From Rutpela maculata (taxonomy: Eukaryota; Arthropoda; Insecta; Coleoptera; Cerambycidae): a stretch of 64,000 nt of DNA. Under the pieces are notes generated by a model. That model made no database searches, had not been told where the DNA came from, and saw only the letters and a list, made by a program, of their open reading frames with translations. A program made the translations under genes and the position numbers. Location: contig OW386287.2 of assembly GCA_936432065.2 (NCBI GenBank), positions 191,083,729 to 191,147,728 on the forward strand, written 5' to 3'. Of the stretch, positions 1-11,876 are shown piece by piece; within the stretch, counting starts at the first letter, position 1; each line of letters starts with the position of its first letter.

Positions 1-115
1 GTCTCTTTTCTCTAATGTTCCAGAACGTTTCTATTGTTTCTACTGTCTCACAGATGGCACAACGTACAACATGTATTTAGTGCTGCCTATCCCCAAGGGG
101 TGGATATTTGTAACA
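1..115 (-). repeat. Gypsy-1 3' LTR (partial) and polypurine tract
   Basis: On the - strand a purine-rich tract (116-131, AAGGAGGGGGCAG at its core) is followed directly by TGTTAC, a typical LTR start. The same tract and TGTTA junction occur in Gypsy-2 at 24803-24787, which supports the boundary. The rest of the LTR lies outside the window. Confidence 0.7.
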
Positions 116-250
116 CTGCCCCCTCCTTAAGCCTGAACGTCCCGTCCCGGTCAGGCAATTCAGCCTCTTTCACATACTTTGCCAGTCTATCCAAGTGTAC
201 GATCTTCATCTTGGACTTTTTGCTTCGTTGAATCCGATAAACGACATCAT

Positions 251-859
251 TCATTCGGGTAATAACAGTCTACGATCCATCCCAAAACGGTTGAAGTTTT
301 GGTGACTTCCCTTTTTTCGCTGTGGGTTGTACAGCCAAACCAGATCTCCTGCCTTGAACCCTTCTGAACTACCCTTACGGTCGTATCGAGCCTTCATTCG
401 GCCACTAGCTATGGTGATTTGATCTCTAACCAGCTCATGAACATTTCTTAGCCGTTCACTCATCTCATCCACATAGCTGTTCACAGGAAGCTCTTCTCCG
501 CCTGGTGTTCCGAAAATCAAATCACACGGCAGTCTGATCTCATGTCCAAATACTACACGGGCTGGTGTTTGTTTCGTAGACTTGTGGATAGCAGCTCTGT
601 ATGCCATGAGGAAGAATGGTATGTGGAGATCCCAGTCACGTTGATTTTTATGAACCACTTTTCTATTCTATTCTATTCTATTCTAGAGAGATGTTCTTTC
701 ATGGTCTTGTTATGTCGTTCCACCATTCCATCTGATTGCGGGTGAAGGGCTGTTGTCCGTGTTTTGTGTATCCCCAATAATTTGCAGATTTGCTGAAACA
801 CCCTCGACTCAAAGTTCCTCCCTTGATCTGAATGCAGCTCCAAGGACATATCAAATTAT
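251..859 (-). pseudogene. Gypsy-1 integrase, second half (broken)
   Basis: Reading down the - strand from 859, the core shows ELHSDQGRNFES (second catalytic Asp) and GMVERHNKTMKEHLS (catalytic Glu). The C-terminal part follows with MKARYDRKG and GDLVWLYNP, as in Gypsy integrases. The frame is broken by a (TTCTA)5 array at 661-685 and by a small deletion just before the second Asp motif, where the usual roughly ten residues are missing. The first half of integrase lies at 3737-4081 beyond the inserted P-like element; removing that element restores continuity at CTACCAAG. Not functional. Confidence 0.9.
661..685 (+). repeat. (TTCTA)5 microsatellite inside integrase
   Basis: Five perfect TTCTA units sit between the codons for KEHLS and MVHKNQRDWD of the integrase reading frame. 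They shift the frame and add an in-frame stop, so they arose after the element was inserted, or helped kill it. Confidence 0.9.
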
Positions 860-1213
860 CTACCAAGCACAAAGCAACCACTCTATAGATTTCGCGAGGT
901 TACGCATCACGTGACAATTTTATAGTATATCTTACAAGCAAAGGATATCTCTAGGTGTCGAGTTTTGATTTTACCACAGAACAGATAACTGTTTCATTTC
1001 GTGTCTGTCAATTCTGTGATCTGTCATTCCTTAATTATCATATTGATGATTCTAATACACAGATGAAGTGGTTGCTTTGTGCTCTAATGTATATATTGTC
1101 ATTCGTGTTGGACTTTCATCAGATGAATCGGCATGAAAAGGTAATGAGAAATGAATATTATAAGTAAAAATTAAACATGAACACTAATTTGATTTTATTT
1201 ATTTTTAATTTAG

Positions 1214-1966
1214 ATACAACACTAGATCACAACTACAGTTTGCTAAGTGAACCATTAATTGGTGAAGCATCGAAACCTGGAGAAGTGCCACACATTTCAT
1301 CAGATGAATCGGAGAAAGTAATGAGAAATGAATAATCAGCCCTATGATGCAAGGTTTACGTTAATCATAACAGGACTATTGCTGTAAATATAGACCTTAT
1401 CTGAAGTCAAAGTGAGAAAGATAGGTGACTAACATGGATGTTATGATTAACGTAAAAGCTCCAGCATAGGGCCAATTATAAGTAAAAGTTAAAAATAAAC
1501 ACTTTTCTCAGTGAAATTTAACTGGAAAATGAAAACCTTTCAAACGGAATATTCCTACAAACTGAAAACTTCGGGAGTAAATCCATCTGTACGTTATTTT
1601 TATTCATGAACATTTAAAAAAAATATCATTTTTTTATACCAATTTTATTATTTATTTACTAGCTGCACATTTGTGCTTTCAAGTATTTAATAAACATTTG
1701 TTGTAATACAATATAAAAAAAATGTTTTTTCATAACATTAATGTAACTCACTGTCATCGGAATTATTTAATATATTATAACTAATAAATGAATTATGTAT
1801 TAGTTATGATACATAAACTTATTCTTAGAAAATTAATTTTTATTATTTTGCTAAAAATTAAATTGTTACAGGAAAATATTTCACTCCACACAAGGCCCTA
1901 AATGTGACTGAAATCACTCCGAGGAAAAAGCAACTGTATGATGAAGTGAAGTACCTATGCCTGTAA
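1214..1966 (+). pseudogene. Exon remnants of a THAP/P-type transposase (tentative)
   Basis: Two short open stretches follow good splice acceptors. The first (1214-1335, after TTTTTAATTTAG) reads DTTLDHNYSLLSEPL and ends HISSDESEKVMRNE-stop. The second (1872-1966, after TTGTTACAG) reads ALNVTEITPRKKQLYDEVK. The TPRKKxLYxxVKxL pattern is common just after the THAP domain in THAP proteins and P-like transposases. Part of the first stretch (HISSDES...VMRNE) is also present upstream near 1117-1165, so an internal duplication has occurred. No full-length frame exists. Confidence 0.4.
1336..1474. mobile_element. Small MITE nested in the P-like element
   Basis: The ends are inverted repeats: GCCCTATGATGCAAGG...TTTACGTTAATCATAACA at left and its imperfect reverse complement TGTTATGATTAACGTAAA...CATAGGGC at right. 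The flanking sequence (AATGAGAAATGAATA / TTATAAGTAAAA) occurs without the insert at about 1148-1170, which serves as an empty site. Confidence 0.7.
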
Positions 1967-3131
1967 TTTATTTATAATATATCTATTAAATATGTCGATA
2001 TGTAATTTTATTTATAATGAGCAAAATGCATTAATTTTTTTTGACATCACCGAATAATAGATCACTAAAAAGCGTTATTTTCTATGTATTTTTTATTTTT
2101 TTTTTATCGGAATTAAAGGATAAAAAAATAATTTAGTTTCGCTGAGAATTTAGACACGTTCAAACGAAGCAAGTTTCCCGCCATTTGCGTGTGACGTCAT
2201 CCGGCATTTAGCATTGGCAATGTTTATTAGTATTATTTTCAACAGATATTTAATCTATGTACTTAGTGGTGGCAAACTATTTAATATAAAAAAGTTATAT
2301 AATCTGAGACGAAAAACAATAGTTAATGTTGATAAAAATATTAAAATAATGCATTATGTTTACATATTCTGAGGTTAGGTATCTAAATCTAACTGCAGTA
2401 AAAGGATAAAAGTGAGCGTAAACAAATTTATTGTTACGAACAATGAATGATGCATCCTTGTCGCTTTTCCACCTCCAATTTCTGCACTGATATAATCGGT
2501 ATTATTACCAAAAAATTGCTCATCATAAACACGTCGATTTTCGGCAAATTGTCACTTTGAGCTTGCACAAAGTCGCTGTTCGTCATTTTTACCACTTAGA
2601 TAAATTAATACACTAATAATTTTTACAAAAATAAACAAATCGATATTTAAAGGTCAGCAGACTAAAATTTAACATTTAATTAACACACAATTTAATATTT
2701 CAGCACCAGCAGATGTAAACTATCAAAGCTATCAAACTTGTCACTTGTCTCCGTACTTTTCTAAATTTACCGCTGGGTGGATAAAATACGAAGCTGATTG
2801 GCTGTGTTTTTCAAATTAGCCAATCATATAATGTTATTTCTTACTGATGCGCTCCACCGGTGAATTTAGAAATCTGCGGCCTATGGATGAAACTAAAACG
2901 TTATGCCAGATGACATCAGTACCGTTTATAGTCACGTGGTTTTGTTCCGATAAAATTTGAATTTTAAAATGATTTTTTTTTTACAAAATAACTTTTTTTA
3001 TAGTTTCCTTTTATTATATACTCGGCTTATATAATATGTATAATGAAAAAATAATAAATTAATGCATTTTTAAAATTCATGCATCTTGCTCATTCGGTCA
3101 TATTCATTTTTTTTTAAACGATCCTTCAATA

Positions 3132-3566
3132 GGCCTGTCTAACGCGCTGTCACTTTGCTTTGTTTATACTACAGCTGTCATCTTTTGCTGGGTCTTCGTC
3201 AGCCTAAAGGGAACCTTACCGTTCAGTAATAATATCATTCCAGCAGATCATTACAGAAACATCATTACTAAAAATTTCCCCGTCATTCCCCCCATCATTA
3301 TTTTTCACACCTTACATGTTCATTATCACTGACATTATCTGACATTATTTTTTCGTCATTATGTTTCAAGTGGTAATAGAAAGCACACAGATTTTGTTTT
3401 ATCAGAGAATGGATTTTAAGAAAAAAGCATGTCTGGTATAATTATTGCATTAAGTATGAAACGTAACATGACGGGGAAATTTTTAGTAATGCAGGATGAC
3501 AAAGACCCAACAAATGATGGCTGCTGTAGTACAAACAAAGCAAAGTGACAGCGTGTTGGACAGGCC
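3132..3566. mobile_element. MITE with long TIRs and TA duplication
   Basis: GGCCTGTCTAACGCGCTG at 3132 and its near-complement ending at 3566 are the tips of roughly 80-bp imperfect inverted repeats. A second inverted pair (ACTAAAAATTTCCCCGTCAT) lies further in. Both ends are flanked by TA, as in Tc1/mariner-type MITEs. No coding capacity is seen. It lies near the right end of the P-like element. Confidence 0.75.
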
Positions 3567-3736
3567 TATTTCCCCAGTGAATTCAAATATCCAGCTGTAT
3601 TTCACTTGACTTTTGTATTCAAATTTCCCGCTCTCCCTCTAATTTTCATCTTACAAACAAGAGATGACGCTGATTTGGTTTTAGCATTAACTGTTGGTGT
3701 GAAGTCTCTATAGAGTGGTTGCTTTGTGCTACCAAG

Positions 3737-4081
3737 ACTTTGGCGACAGTGACTGCTTCTTGGTTTGGAATCGCATAGGCCTCTGGCCACTTACTAAAAT
3801 AGTCCATGGCAACCAGTATGTACTTGTTACCGTCCTTTGTTACTGAGAATGGGCCGGCTATATCGATCGCAATCCTCTCGAAAGGAGCTCCGACATTATA
3901 TTGTTTCATTGCACCCCTACTTCTAGTCTGTGGTCCCTTACTGGCTGCACAAATTTTGCAATTGCGACACCAAGATTTCACATCCTGACGACTATTTACC
4001 CAATAAAATCGTTCTCGTACTTTATTTAGGGTCTTATTAACGCCGAAGTGTCCACCGGATGCTCCATTATGCACTTCCTGA
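3737..4081 (-). pseudogene. Gypsy-1 integrase, first half
   Basis: The frame shows the zinc-binding region (GGHFGVNKTLNKVRERFYW, then CRNCKIC) and the first catalytic Asp in IAIDIAGPF, followed by YFSKWPEAYAIPNQEA. It is cut at VAKVLV by the P-like element. The distal half is at 251-859. Confidence 0.92.
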
Positions 4082-4095
4082 AGTACTTTCGGTAC

Positions 4096-4790
4096 TCAAT
4101 ACCTGTGAATCACTAGACGCATAACAACTTCCTTGCCATCCGGGCTTTCCCAAGCTCTCTTTAGCAGCCCGTTCATAACTTTAAGTGAATCCCATTGAGC
4201 CCACAAAGCCTTCAATCCAACTGCCTTGTTCGAAACATCCTTCCACGCTGGTCGAATTCCTTTCTCCTTTGCTCTCAATATAGCCCCAATCTCTGTGTCA
4301 TTCAGTTGTTCTTGTCTCAGGGCTTCCGTTGTCCAATCATCCGGAACTTCTATTTTAATAGTGTTGACGGCCACTGTACCCTGCAATTTCTCAACTTGGC
4401 GGCAGTGCTTGCAATCTTTGCACGGTCTTCTAGATAAAGCGTCTGCGTTCTTATGAGATCTTCCAGGTCGATGTTCGATTTTGAAATCATACTGTTGCAG
4501 CTGTTCTATCCAACGAGCCAGTTGACCTTCAGGGGTTTTCAACTGCAACAGCCATTTTAATGCAGCATGGTCGGTTCGAATCTTGAAATGTCTTCCATAA
4601 AGATATTTATGAAAATGGTCCACTGATTTAACGATGGCCAGTAACTCTTTCCGGGTTACACAATAATTTCTTTCCGGTTTGGACAGCACCTTGCTGAAGT
4701 ATTCGATCACTCTTTCCTGCCCATGGATTTGGGACAGTACACAACCGACCAAAGAATTGCTGGCATCCGTGTCTAAAATAAAAAGTCCTT
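4096..4790 (-). pseudogene. Gypsy-1 RNase H and linker to integrase
   Basis: Motifs read in order are ILDTDASNSLVG (first RNase H Asp), TRKELLAIVKSVDHFHKYL (Glu), IRTDHAALKWL (Asp) and KNADALSRRPC, a classic Ty3/Gypsy RNase H. A linker with CKDCKHC follows. There is a frameshift relative to the reverse transcriptase near 4790, between the codons for LAYP and LFILDTDAS. Confidence 0.93.
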
Positions 4791-4794
4791 CCCG

Positions 4795-5821
4795 TTATGG
4801 GTATGCTAGTACAGGACCAGTGCATAGAGCTGCCCTCAATTTTCTCCATGCCGTTTCACATTCCGGTGTCCACTGGTACTGCACTTTATATTCTGTCAGC
4901 TGGTGTAATGGCTTCGCAATTTCTGCAAACCCTTCCACAAAGCGCTTATAATAAGTGCAGAGGCCAAGGAAGCTCCGTACTTCATGAACATTAGATGGTC
5001 TTGGCCAATCTTGTACGGGAGAAATTTTGTCAGGGTCTGTTTGTATTCCATCCGAAGACGCAACATGACCAAGAAAATTGACTTCTTTTTGGAATAACAG
5101 GCACTTCTTCGGGTTCAACTTCAGATGGGCATTCCTGACTCGCCCAAATACTTCTTGAAGATTTTTCAATTGTTCTGTAAAGTCCTGTCCCATAACAAGC
5201 ACGTCGTCAAGGTAAACCAGGCACGTCCTCCAGGTTAGCCCTCGCAGCACGAATTCTATCAGTCTATCGAAGGTAGCTGGCGCATTGCAAAGTCCAAAAG
5301 GCATCATGGTAAATTGATAAAGACCACTGCCTGCTGAAAACGCTGTCTTTTCTTTATCATCAGGATGAAGCCCCACTTGCCAGTATCCAGTCCCAAGGTC
5401 TAACGTAGAAAACCAACGTGAGCCTGCCAACGTGCTTAACGTGTCATAAATTCGTGGTAATGTCTTTCTTCGTGACATCGTTTAATTTTCGATAATCGAC
5501 ACAAAATCTTAATATTCCGTCCTTCTTGGCAACCAAAACTACTGGCGATGACCAGGGGCTCATTGACTCCTCAATGACTCCACCTTGTAGCATCTTGTCT
5601 ATCATTGCCGAGGCATCCTCTTGTTTCGCTAATGGAAGCCTCATAGGTGGTTGTCGAATAGCGGGTGAGTCGCCAGTATTTATCCGATGCTGGACTATGT
5701 CTGTTTTTTTAAGGGCCTCTGTATTCTTGGCAAATACTGAAGTTTCCTTTTCCAGGAACTTGATTGCCTCCCTTCGTTCATCCTCAGATAAATGCTCCAA
5801 CTGGGTACTCAGCAAGGTCAA
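4795..5821 (-). pseudogene. Gypsy-1 reverse transcriptase
   Basis: Two overlapping frames (5821-5444 and 5478-4795) together cover the domain. Visible landmarks are VVLVAKKDGILRFCVDYR, LDLGTGYWQVGLHPDD, FTMMPFGLCNAPATF, the catalytic CLVYLDDVLV, and the thumb/connection region LGLCTYYKRFVEGF. The frame change near 5460 falls just after VDYRKLNDVTKKD. All catalytic residues are kept, so decay is recent or mild in this part. Confidence 0.95.
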
Positions 5822-6600
5822 AACTTCCTGGTCTATTTTCGTAGACGAACTTCCCTGTTTGTTCCTCGCACCTCGCTACCCATGTGACCGGTTCATAGGA
5901 GCCAATCGGTTTGCCTTCCTTAATTGTCACTAAGTGGGAATTTAAATTAACGACCCTTATTGGGATTTTGTCTTTAGTCCGAGTTAAAGTTCTCGCCACA
6001 GTAATATTGGGTAGGGACTTAATTGATTTGTCATCTTCAACCAGGCTAACACGGTACCCTCCAGGATTTCCTTCTAAGGCAGCATCGATCATTTGTTCTG
6101 AATGAGCAGGAATCTTGATCGTCTGTGTTGTTAATAACCTCGCTTTATGGAATTGGTCATCTGCGGTTGCCAGAATAAATTCTTCATTTCCAATTTTTAA
6201 GACTCGCTCCCCTACATCAACAATAAATCCCTGCTCTCCCATGATGTCCAGATCCAAAATGAAATCATCCGTAATGTCAGACACAATGACCTTGTAATTG
6301 AACCTCAAGAACCAAAGCCCCGTCCAACCTGCAGTTCCAAGTTGACCTCTCCATAGACCGCAGCCCTGTCCCCCGTGGCTGTCCGAATGATTACTCCATT
6401 TTGCTTTTTGTCAATCTGCAAGCCTGATATAAACCCTGGCTGTACTACTGATGACGTAGCACCGGTGTCAATAGTAAACATGCATTTTCTTCCATTTACA
6501 TATCCTTGCAACAATAGATTACTTGGAATTCTTTGGAGCTGGGAAATCTTTATTTCTCTGGGGGCACCGCATTCCCTAGCCAGCACAGCCCCCTTGGTGC
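5784..6600 (-). pseudogene. Gypsy-1 aspartic protease region
   Basis: The active-site motif CMFTIDTGATSSVV is followed by a flap-like stretch and by FILDLDIMGEQGFIVD, the pattern of Ty3/Gypsy proteases. A frameshift near 6305 separates the D-T-G part from the distal part. It leads directly into the reverse transcriptase. Confidence 0.88.
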
Positions 6601-6604
6601 TGGC

Positions 6605-7252
6605 TATCTCTAGTTTTCCTGCTTCTCTTCTACATTCACAGCATTTACTCGACTCTCCGAGTTCTGCTGTCGACAGTCTCGTTTCATATGTCCTACCTTG
6701 CCGCAGTTGTAACATTTAATATCTCCGCTCGGCTTTCCTTTATTTTGTTGTTCTTCCTGCTTTCCGAGGCCATTCAATTTATCGAATAATTTGGTAAACA
6801 TTTTCTGCATCTCGGTCAACATGGGGTTCTGGTTCGTTTCTGGTCTGGTTGTGATTCTTCAAGAGTCACAGCTCGCACTCTCGACCTTGAAGTATCTCTA
6901 TATGCGGCTTCTACTTCAAGTGCACGCACCAAAGCTTCGCTACTACTTTGGTGTCTCGTCAGCCTTAGAACTCGCCTGACCTCTTCGTCCCTTATGCCAT
7001 CTAAAAAGGCCCCTTCGGCTAATTGTTCCTGAAATTCTCTAGGTGCACTCGGATACGCCAGGTGTGCCAGTCTCTCTATGGCAATCTTGAATTCTTGTAA
7101 ACTTTCTCCAGCCTTTTGTGTCCGTGATTTTAGCTGGGCCTGGTATACTTGGGCGAGATGTTGGTCGCCATATCTCAAGTCCAATGCAGCTTCCAAGACT
7201 TTGAAGTCCCTTTGTTTATCCACTGGGATTATCCTTAATCTGTGTCTGAAGT
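6605..7252 (-). pseudogene. Gypsy-1 gag, C-terminal part
   Basis: The capsid stretch (QLKSRTQKAGESLQEFK, LAHLAYPSAPREFQEQL, AFLDGIRDEEVRRVLRL) matches the gag of Gypsy-2 nearly residue for residue. A CCHC zinc knuckle, CYNCGKVGHMKRDC, follows. Homology stops near 7252 inside the capsid, so the N-terminus, leader and 5' LTR are gone. There is a frameshift near 6820. Confidence 0.88.
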
Positions 7253-7548
7253 AATGCGCCACAGACACAGAAGACTAAACAATCAGAATGGAAACTGGCG
7301 GCATATCCTTTGTACAATTTAACTCCAGATGTTGGAATAGATATCAGGGGCGTATTTTGTAATGTTGTAGTCAGGGTCGCAATTAGGAGTTTATAATTTA
7401 ATTTTGCACAAATCTTCAACTTTAATCAAATTTGCAAAATCACTCTTTCTGAATTGCCTAAAAGTTGTCTTGGTTTGACATAATGCTGAACTTGTCATTT
7501 TGTTGATTTTTTTAATCTATTTTCAAATTACAAAGTATGTAAATACTA
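7253..7548. other. Spacer between Gypsy-1 and the DIRS element
   Basis: No gene is seen. A 28-bp stretch at 7266-7293 (core AGAAGACTAAACAATCAGAA) is repeated exactly, inverted, at 12476-12503, upstream of shrub and on the other side of the DIRS element. Confidence 0.6.
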
Positions 7549-7728
7549 AATTATACTTCACAGTCCTGTCCTCATTATTACCACTTGTAGTAGTGCTAAC
7601 TTCTACCAATACCGTACAACGTTTAAAGAATTTTTCTTCGCCCGTAGTTATCCTGTCCCTGCGCCGGCCCTGTTATGTCTTACTCGACGCGCCACCTATC
7701 GTGTTCATGTTCATATCACATCCTCACT
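7549..7728. repeat. DIRS left inverted terminal repeat
   Basis: This 180-bp stretch matches the reverse complement of 12093-12266 almost perfectly. The differences are the outermost 35 bp or so and a 6-bp duplication (TTCATG) near 7705. It starts AATTATACTTCACAGTCC. Confidence 0.88.
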
Positions 7729-7729
7729 T

Positions 7730-8784
7730 TGTTAATTTGTACCATTCCGTAAACAACGAATTATATAGCACAATGGAAAAAACTTCCAAAAAAAGTCGAG
7801 AAATCGACCAGAAAATGAAAGAAAAATACGAAAATGTTAAAGGAAATTAAGAAGTTACAAAAGAAAATGGAGTTGACTTCGTCAAGCAAGTATCTCATTG
7901 AATTTTTAGGTTTTTTAGCTTCCGCAAAATGGCGAACACGGACTAGTTTAAGAGAACTTGAAAAGTGGTATGATCACATGAAGTACCTAAACTTTTCACA
8001 TGGAAATAGTTCTAGTTAGTCGATTTTATTGCAATGGTAAATCATAATAATAATTATACAAAGTGGTCTGATCACGTGAAGTACCAATACTTTGTTCACC
8101 AAGGAATCCAGGGGCGATTTTTAAGGGAGAGATATGAGCAATCACTCCCTAAACTAATATAATATACTGCTGGCATAGTATGAAACAATTATAGAAATCA
8201 TTATCCTTCAGAAATCCATAGATGACAAATGTGTTGCATTTTTCAGGGAAAGCCTGAAGCTGTTCGGCCATTGATAATAATTAATATTATCACACGAAGC
8301 ACTATTTTCCCTTCTTTAAATAACGAGTTCTGCACCACAGATAATCCCTTAATTCAGGTTCTGACTCGGTTTCTAGTCTTGACTGATTCAAGAACCAGTG
8401 ACTTATCAAATGAGGACGTAGTGCTTATCGAACAACATATTATCGAGCAGGTTAATGACAATATAATTTTTGGGTGAAGACCCACTAGGTAATATGCCTT
8501 AAGAACTCCTCACATTTCAGCTCGTTGGGCAGAAATAATTTAAACAGGCGCATTATTATGTGACTTACATTAAGCAATGTCAATACATATTAGGTTTGTA
8601 ATGGCACCGCACAGTAATCCCAACATTAGAAAGAAACACAAAGAAGGGGGAAGGGGGATCGTAGAAACCAGAACGCAGACTCAAGTACCGACACAAGAAG
8701 AAGACATCAGAAGGAAACCCAAACATCATTATTATTAGAGGGAACAGACAAATATGCTGGTCGACTAATTATCCTATATATGAT
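7730..8784 (+). other. DIRS 5' internal region, no gene recognised
   Basis: Short open stretches exist (for example the frame at 7771-8016 with LIEFLGFLASAKW), but none matches a family I can name with confidence. In a complete DIRS element this region would hold gag. It is AT-rich and broken by stops. Confidence 0.4.
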
Positions 8785-10580
8785 ATAAGGTATAAAAATA
8801 AACTTTTACATGCATCCCAAACCAAAATTGTTTGCCGAAAGTGAATCTGGGCAATGATATATCAAATTTTGAAAAAAGCATCGGTCACCTATTAAATATT
8901 GGGGCCATAGAAAGTTGTGTTCACAGAAAGGGGGAATTTCTTTCCTCGTATTCTTTTAAACAAAAACCAAGGGTGATTACAGGTTTATTCTAAATTTAAA
9001 AAACCTAAACAAGTTCGCTAATCCACCTCATTTTAAAATTGAAGATTATCGTACAGTTTTTAAAGCTAATCTCACAGAATTCCCTCCTCACAGCCAGTGA
9101 CGTGAAAGGGTGTAAAATACTGAGGCAATACTTAATCAGTTATCCACACTTGGTTTCGCAATCAATAAGGAAAAGAGAGTATTAACACTAGAGGACATGC
9201 ACATGACAATTTCTAGGCTTCGAATATAATTCGGTAGATATAACAATATCAGTGCCGAGAGAGAAATGCGTCAAAATTTTAAAATTACTGAATAATTTTT
9301 TGAAATGTTCTAGTTGTAAAATTCGAAACCTGGCTGAAGTAATTAGTACATTAATAGCTATATGCCCAGGTGTACCCTATAGCTGGTTGTATACAAAAAT
9401 ATTAGAAAGGTAAAAAATGTTAGGTCTTAAAAGGAAGGGAAATTATAAGGGAATAATGATTATCAAACAACAGGTTAAGAAAGACCCACTACGGTGGTCA
9501 GTCACATACCAAATGCAAACAGTTCTATGAGATTTTTACATCATCAACTTATTACCTATACCAATGTTTTTACAACAGCTTGGGGTGCTTCCTGCGGAGA
9601 CAAGATTATTCATGGTTTTTTGGCCTCCGTCATCAGTGATGAACTAAAGTATTTGCCGCTTTATTTACGCAAACCTAAAATTGCCGCCTCTAATAATAAT
9701 AAGAAAGTTGCTAATTTCATATTGAATATATAAAAAAAAAAAAGGAAAAAAAAAAAAGTGTAACTTATTGTGACTTGTTTAATACCTAAATAATCATTTC
9801 CAAACATGATAAAAGCAAATAAATAAGAAATAATTAGGTAATTGTAAATATAATATGTATTAAAACAGTTTTCGCCATGATTTTCATGCGACAAAGTCAT
9901 TAATGGTAGGCTGAAAGTCAATATCTACCGCCCCTAAATATCTGCCACTTTACGCATGTGTGTAATTGGCATATAGGGTAATCTAGCACTGGCCTCCGCA
10001 AGAAGCAGCATACCATATGAACTATTTAGAATTTTTGGCTGCTGAAAATGGTCTTAAAGCATTCACAAAAAACATGTGAAACTGCGATATTCTTTCCGAG
10101 GGTAGACAGCATAACGGCCATTTTTTCACATAAACAAGGAGTAAAAATTGAAAATCTAAATATAAAAGCAAGAAACATCTGGCAATATTGTGAACAAAAA
10201 GGAATAAAAAGACTGCTTCTTACATAAACTTAAAACTCAATATAGAAGCAGATACAGAATCAAGGAGTCCCTCTGTAGATACTTAGTATGAGATCTCTAC
10301 CTCTCACTTCAATATTATTTGTAAGAAATTTGGCATGTGAGATATATTTGTAATTCACCCAAATACAAAATGTAAATTATATGTCTCATGGCAACCAGAT
10401 CCATACTCAATATGTACAGGTTTTACTATTTCTTGGGCCAAGATATTTTTTCTTGTGCTTTTCCTCCATTCTCCATGGTTCTCAAAGTTCTCAACAAGAT
10501 TATTATTGAAGAGAAAGCTAGGGGGGCAGTGGTAATACCTAAATGGGAAAGCCAACCTTCGTTTCCCTTATTTTAAAACT
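8785..10580 (+). pseudogene. DIRS reverse transcriptase-RNase H remnant
   Basis: Fragments in shifting frames read GHLLNIGAIESCVHRKGEFLS, YRFILNLKNLNKFANPPHFK, LNQLSTLGFAINKEK, KIRNLAEVISTLIAICPGV and SWAKIFSCAFPPFSMVLKVL. These are characteristic of DIRS-like polymerases. The stretch expected to hold the catalytic Y-x-D-D box appears deleted between about 9075 and 9120. Several stops and frameshifts make it non-functional. The last block is followed by GAVVIPKWESQPSFPLF, also typical of this family. Confidence 0.75.
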
Positions 10581-10599
10581 GGTAGAAAAAGTCAACCCA

Positions 10600-11520
10600 A
10601 ATCAGACACCTTTCAGAACATCACAGCCAATGTGGAGGAATATTTCACTGAAGACAGGTCTTTTATCTGACAGTCTTGTTTAAAACTGAACTTCCCGGAA
10701 GCTGGAATTCATGCAATAATTGCCTCTATATCTGCGGGACTCTTAAATAGTATGAATTCTCCTACACAAGATGGTGGGAATTTTGTAAAAACAAGCAATA
10801 AGTTAACCCATTCGCTTATAATTCAGAACATTTTATACAATTCTTGAACGCATTAAATATAAAGGGTAAGTCTTATTAAGCAATTAACAGCTGCAAATCG
10901 GCTCTTATACCTCAGTTTTCCGATCGCCAATAAAAACGAAGAATTAATAGATTCCTCAAAGGAATCTATAATATAAAACCTCAAAAAGCTAATCTTGTCT
11001 CGATATATTTGGAGAAAGCCCACATACAAATTGTTTTCTGAAAATACGAGTCGTAAGTCGGTGACACACTGCTAGCAATTATTTCAGCTCACCGGTTACA
11101 AACCTTTTCAAAATAAAATTTAAACATATAAAAAAGTTCGAGGACAGGTTTGAAATATATGTCCCTGATAGAGTTAAGACTACTGGAAAAGGAAGATACC
11201 AACCGCTAATCATTATACCCTTCAATGAAAGGACAAATTTGTGCCTTGCGAGTTTACTTACTGCCCACATAGAAAAGACAAAAGATTTCAGAACTACTGA
11301 TAATGACACATCAATTCTTACCTATAAGAAGCCTCCATAACCCAGCAGCAGTGCAATCAATAAGCAGCTAGGTCAAAAAGGTACTTTTTCAAAAGTGGTG
11401 TTGATACGTATTCAAGGGTTGGTATATATTCAAGCTGTACTACTAGACACGCTGCAACCTCAGCGCAGCCCGCAAAAGGTCTAGGTGGTCAAGTAAATTC
11501 AGCACTTTTTTAGATTTTTT
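10600..11520 (+). pseudogene. DIRS tyrosine recombinase remnant
   Basis: The clearest block, at 11390-11490, reads DTYSRVGIYSSCTTRHAATSA. This matches the H-x-x-R-like box 'STRHASTSAA' of DIRS/Ngaro tyrosine recombinases, which resolve circular intermediates. The rest is heavily broken. It lies between the polymerase and the right terminal repeat, the usual DIRS order. Confidence 0.65.
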
Positions 11521-11876
11521 GTAATAAGCCTACCAATATGTCGATACAAACTCATTTCCTCAGGGGATTTTAAAAGACTCGGCTACCTCAAGCCGAGTAG
11601 TTATACGAAGTTTTTTATTTTTACTATCAGTATCATTTTGTTCAGCCTTAAATGATAAGACTGCTTGCAGACTTTCTCAAGTCTTGTTCCTAGGATAAAC
11701 TTTTGTATTCTTATTTTCAAAGTAAGTTTACAGTTAAGTAACTGCGATAACAAGTGTTATCAATTCCTGTAAAACGAAAAACGTGTTTTATATCTACGAT
11801 AGAAATACATTTATAAAATGTATTTTTTCAAAACAACCCTCCAGCTCTATAGATCGTTTATTTTTTCTCTAAACAT

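Larger units (their letters stand above)
868..3728. mobile_element. P-like DNA transposon inserted in Gypsy-1 integrase
   Basis: A 22-bp perfect terminal inverted repeat starting CACAAAGCAACCACTC begins at 868 and ends at 3728. It is flanked by a perfect 8-bp target-site duplication CTACCAAG at 860-867 and 3729-3736. CA...TG ends with 8-bp duplications fit the P superfamily (hAT also makes 8-bp duplications). The 2861-bp interior has no intact transposase. It holds exon-like remnants at 1214-1335 and 1872-1966, the second of which looks like the region after a THAP domain. Two smaller MITEs are nested inside. Ends are certain; the superfamily call is an inference. Confidence 0.8.
1..7252 (-). 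mobile_element. Gypsy-1, decayed Ty3/Gypsy LTR retrotransposon
   Basis: Read on the - strand, the order is gag C-terminus, zinc knuckle, protease, reverse transcriptase, RNase H and integrase, then a polypurine tract and the start of the 3' LTR at the window edge. This is the Ty3/Gypsy order. The copy is dead: it has several frameshifts (near 6300, 5450 and 4790), it is 5'-truncated near 7252 so that most of gag and the 5' LTR are missing, and integrase is interrupted by a DNA transposon at 868-3728. Gag, linker and integrase are close relatives of Gypsy-2 at 24366-28316, so both are members of one family. Certain as a Gypsy element; the exact truncation point is approximate. Confidence 0.93.
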
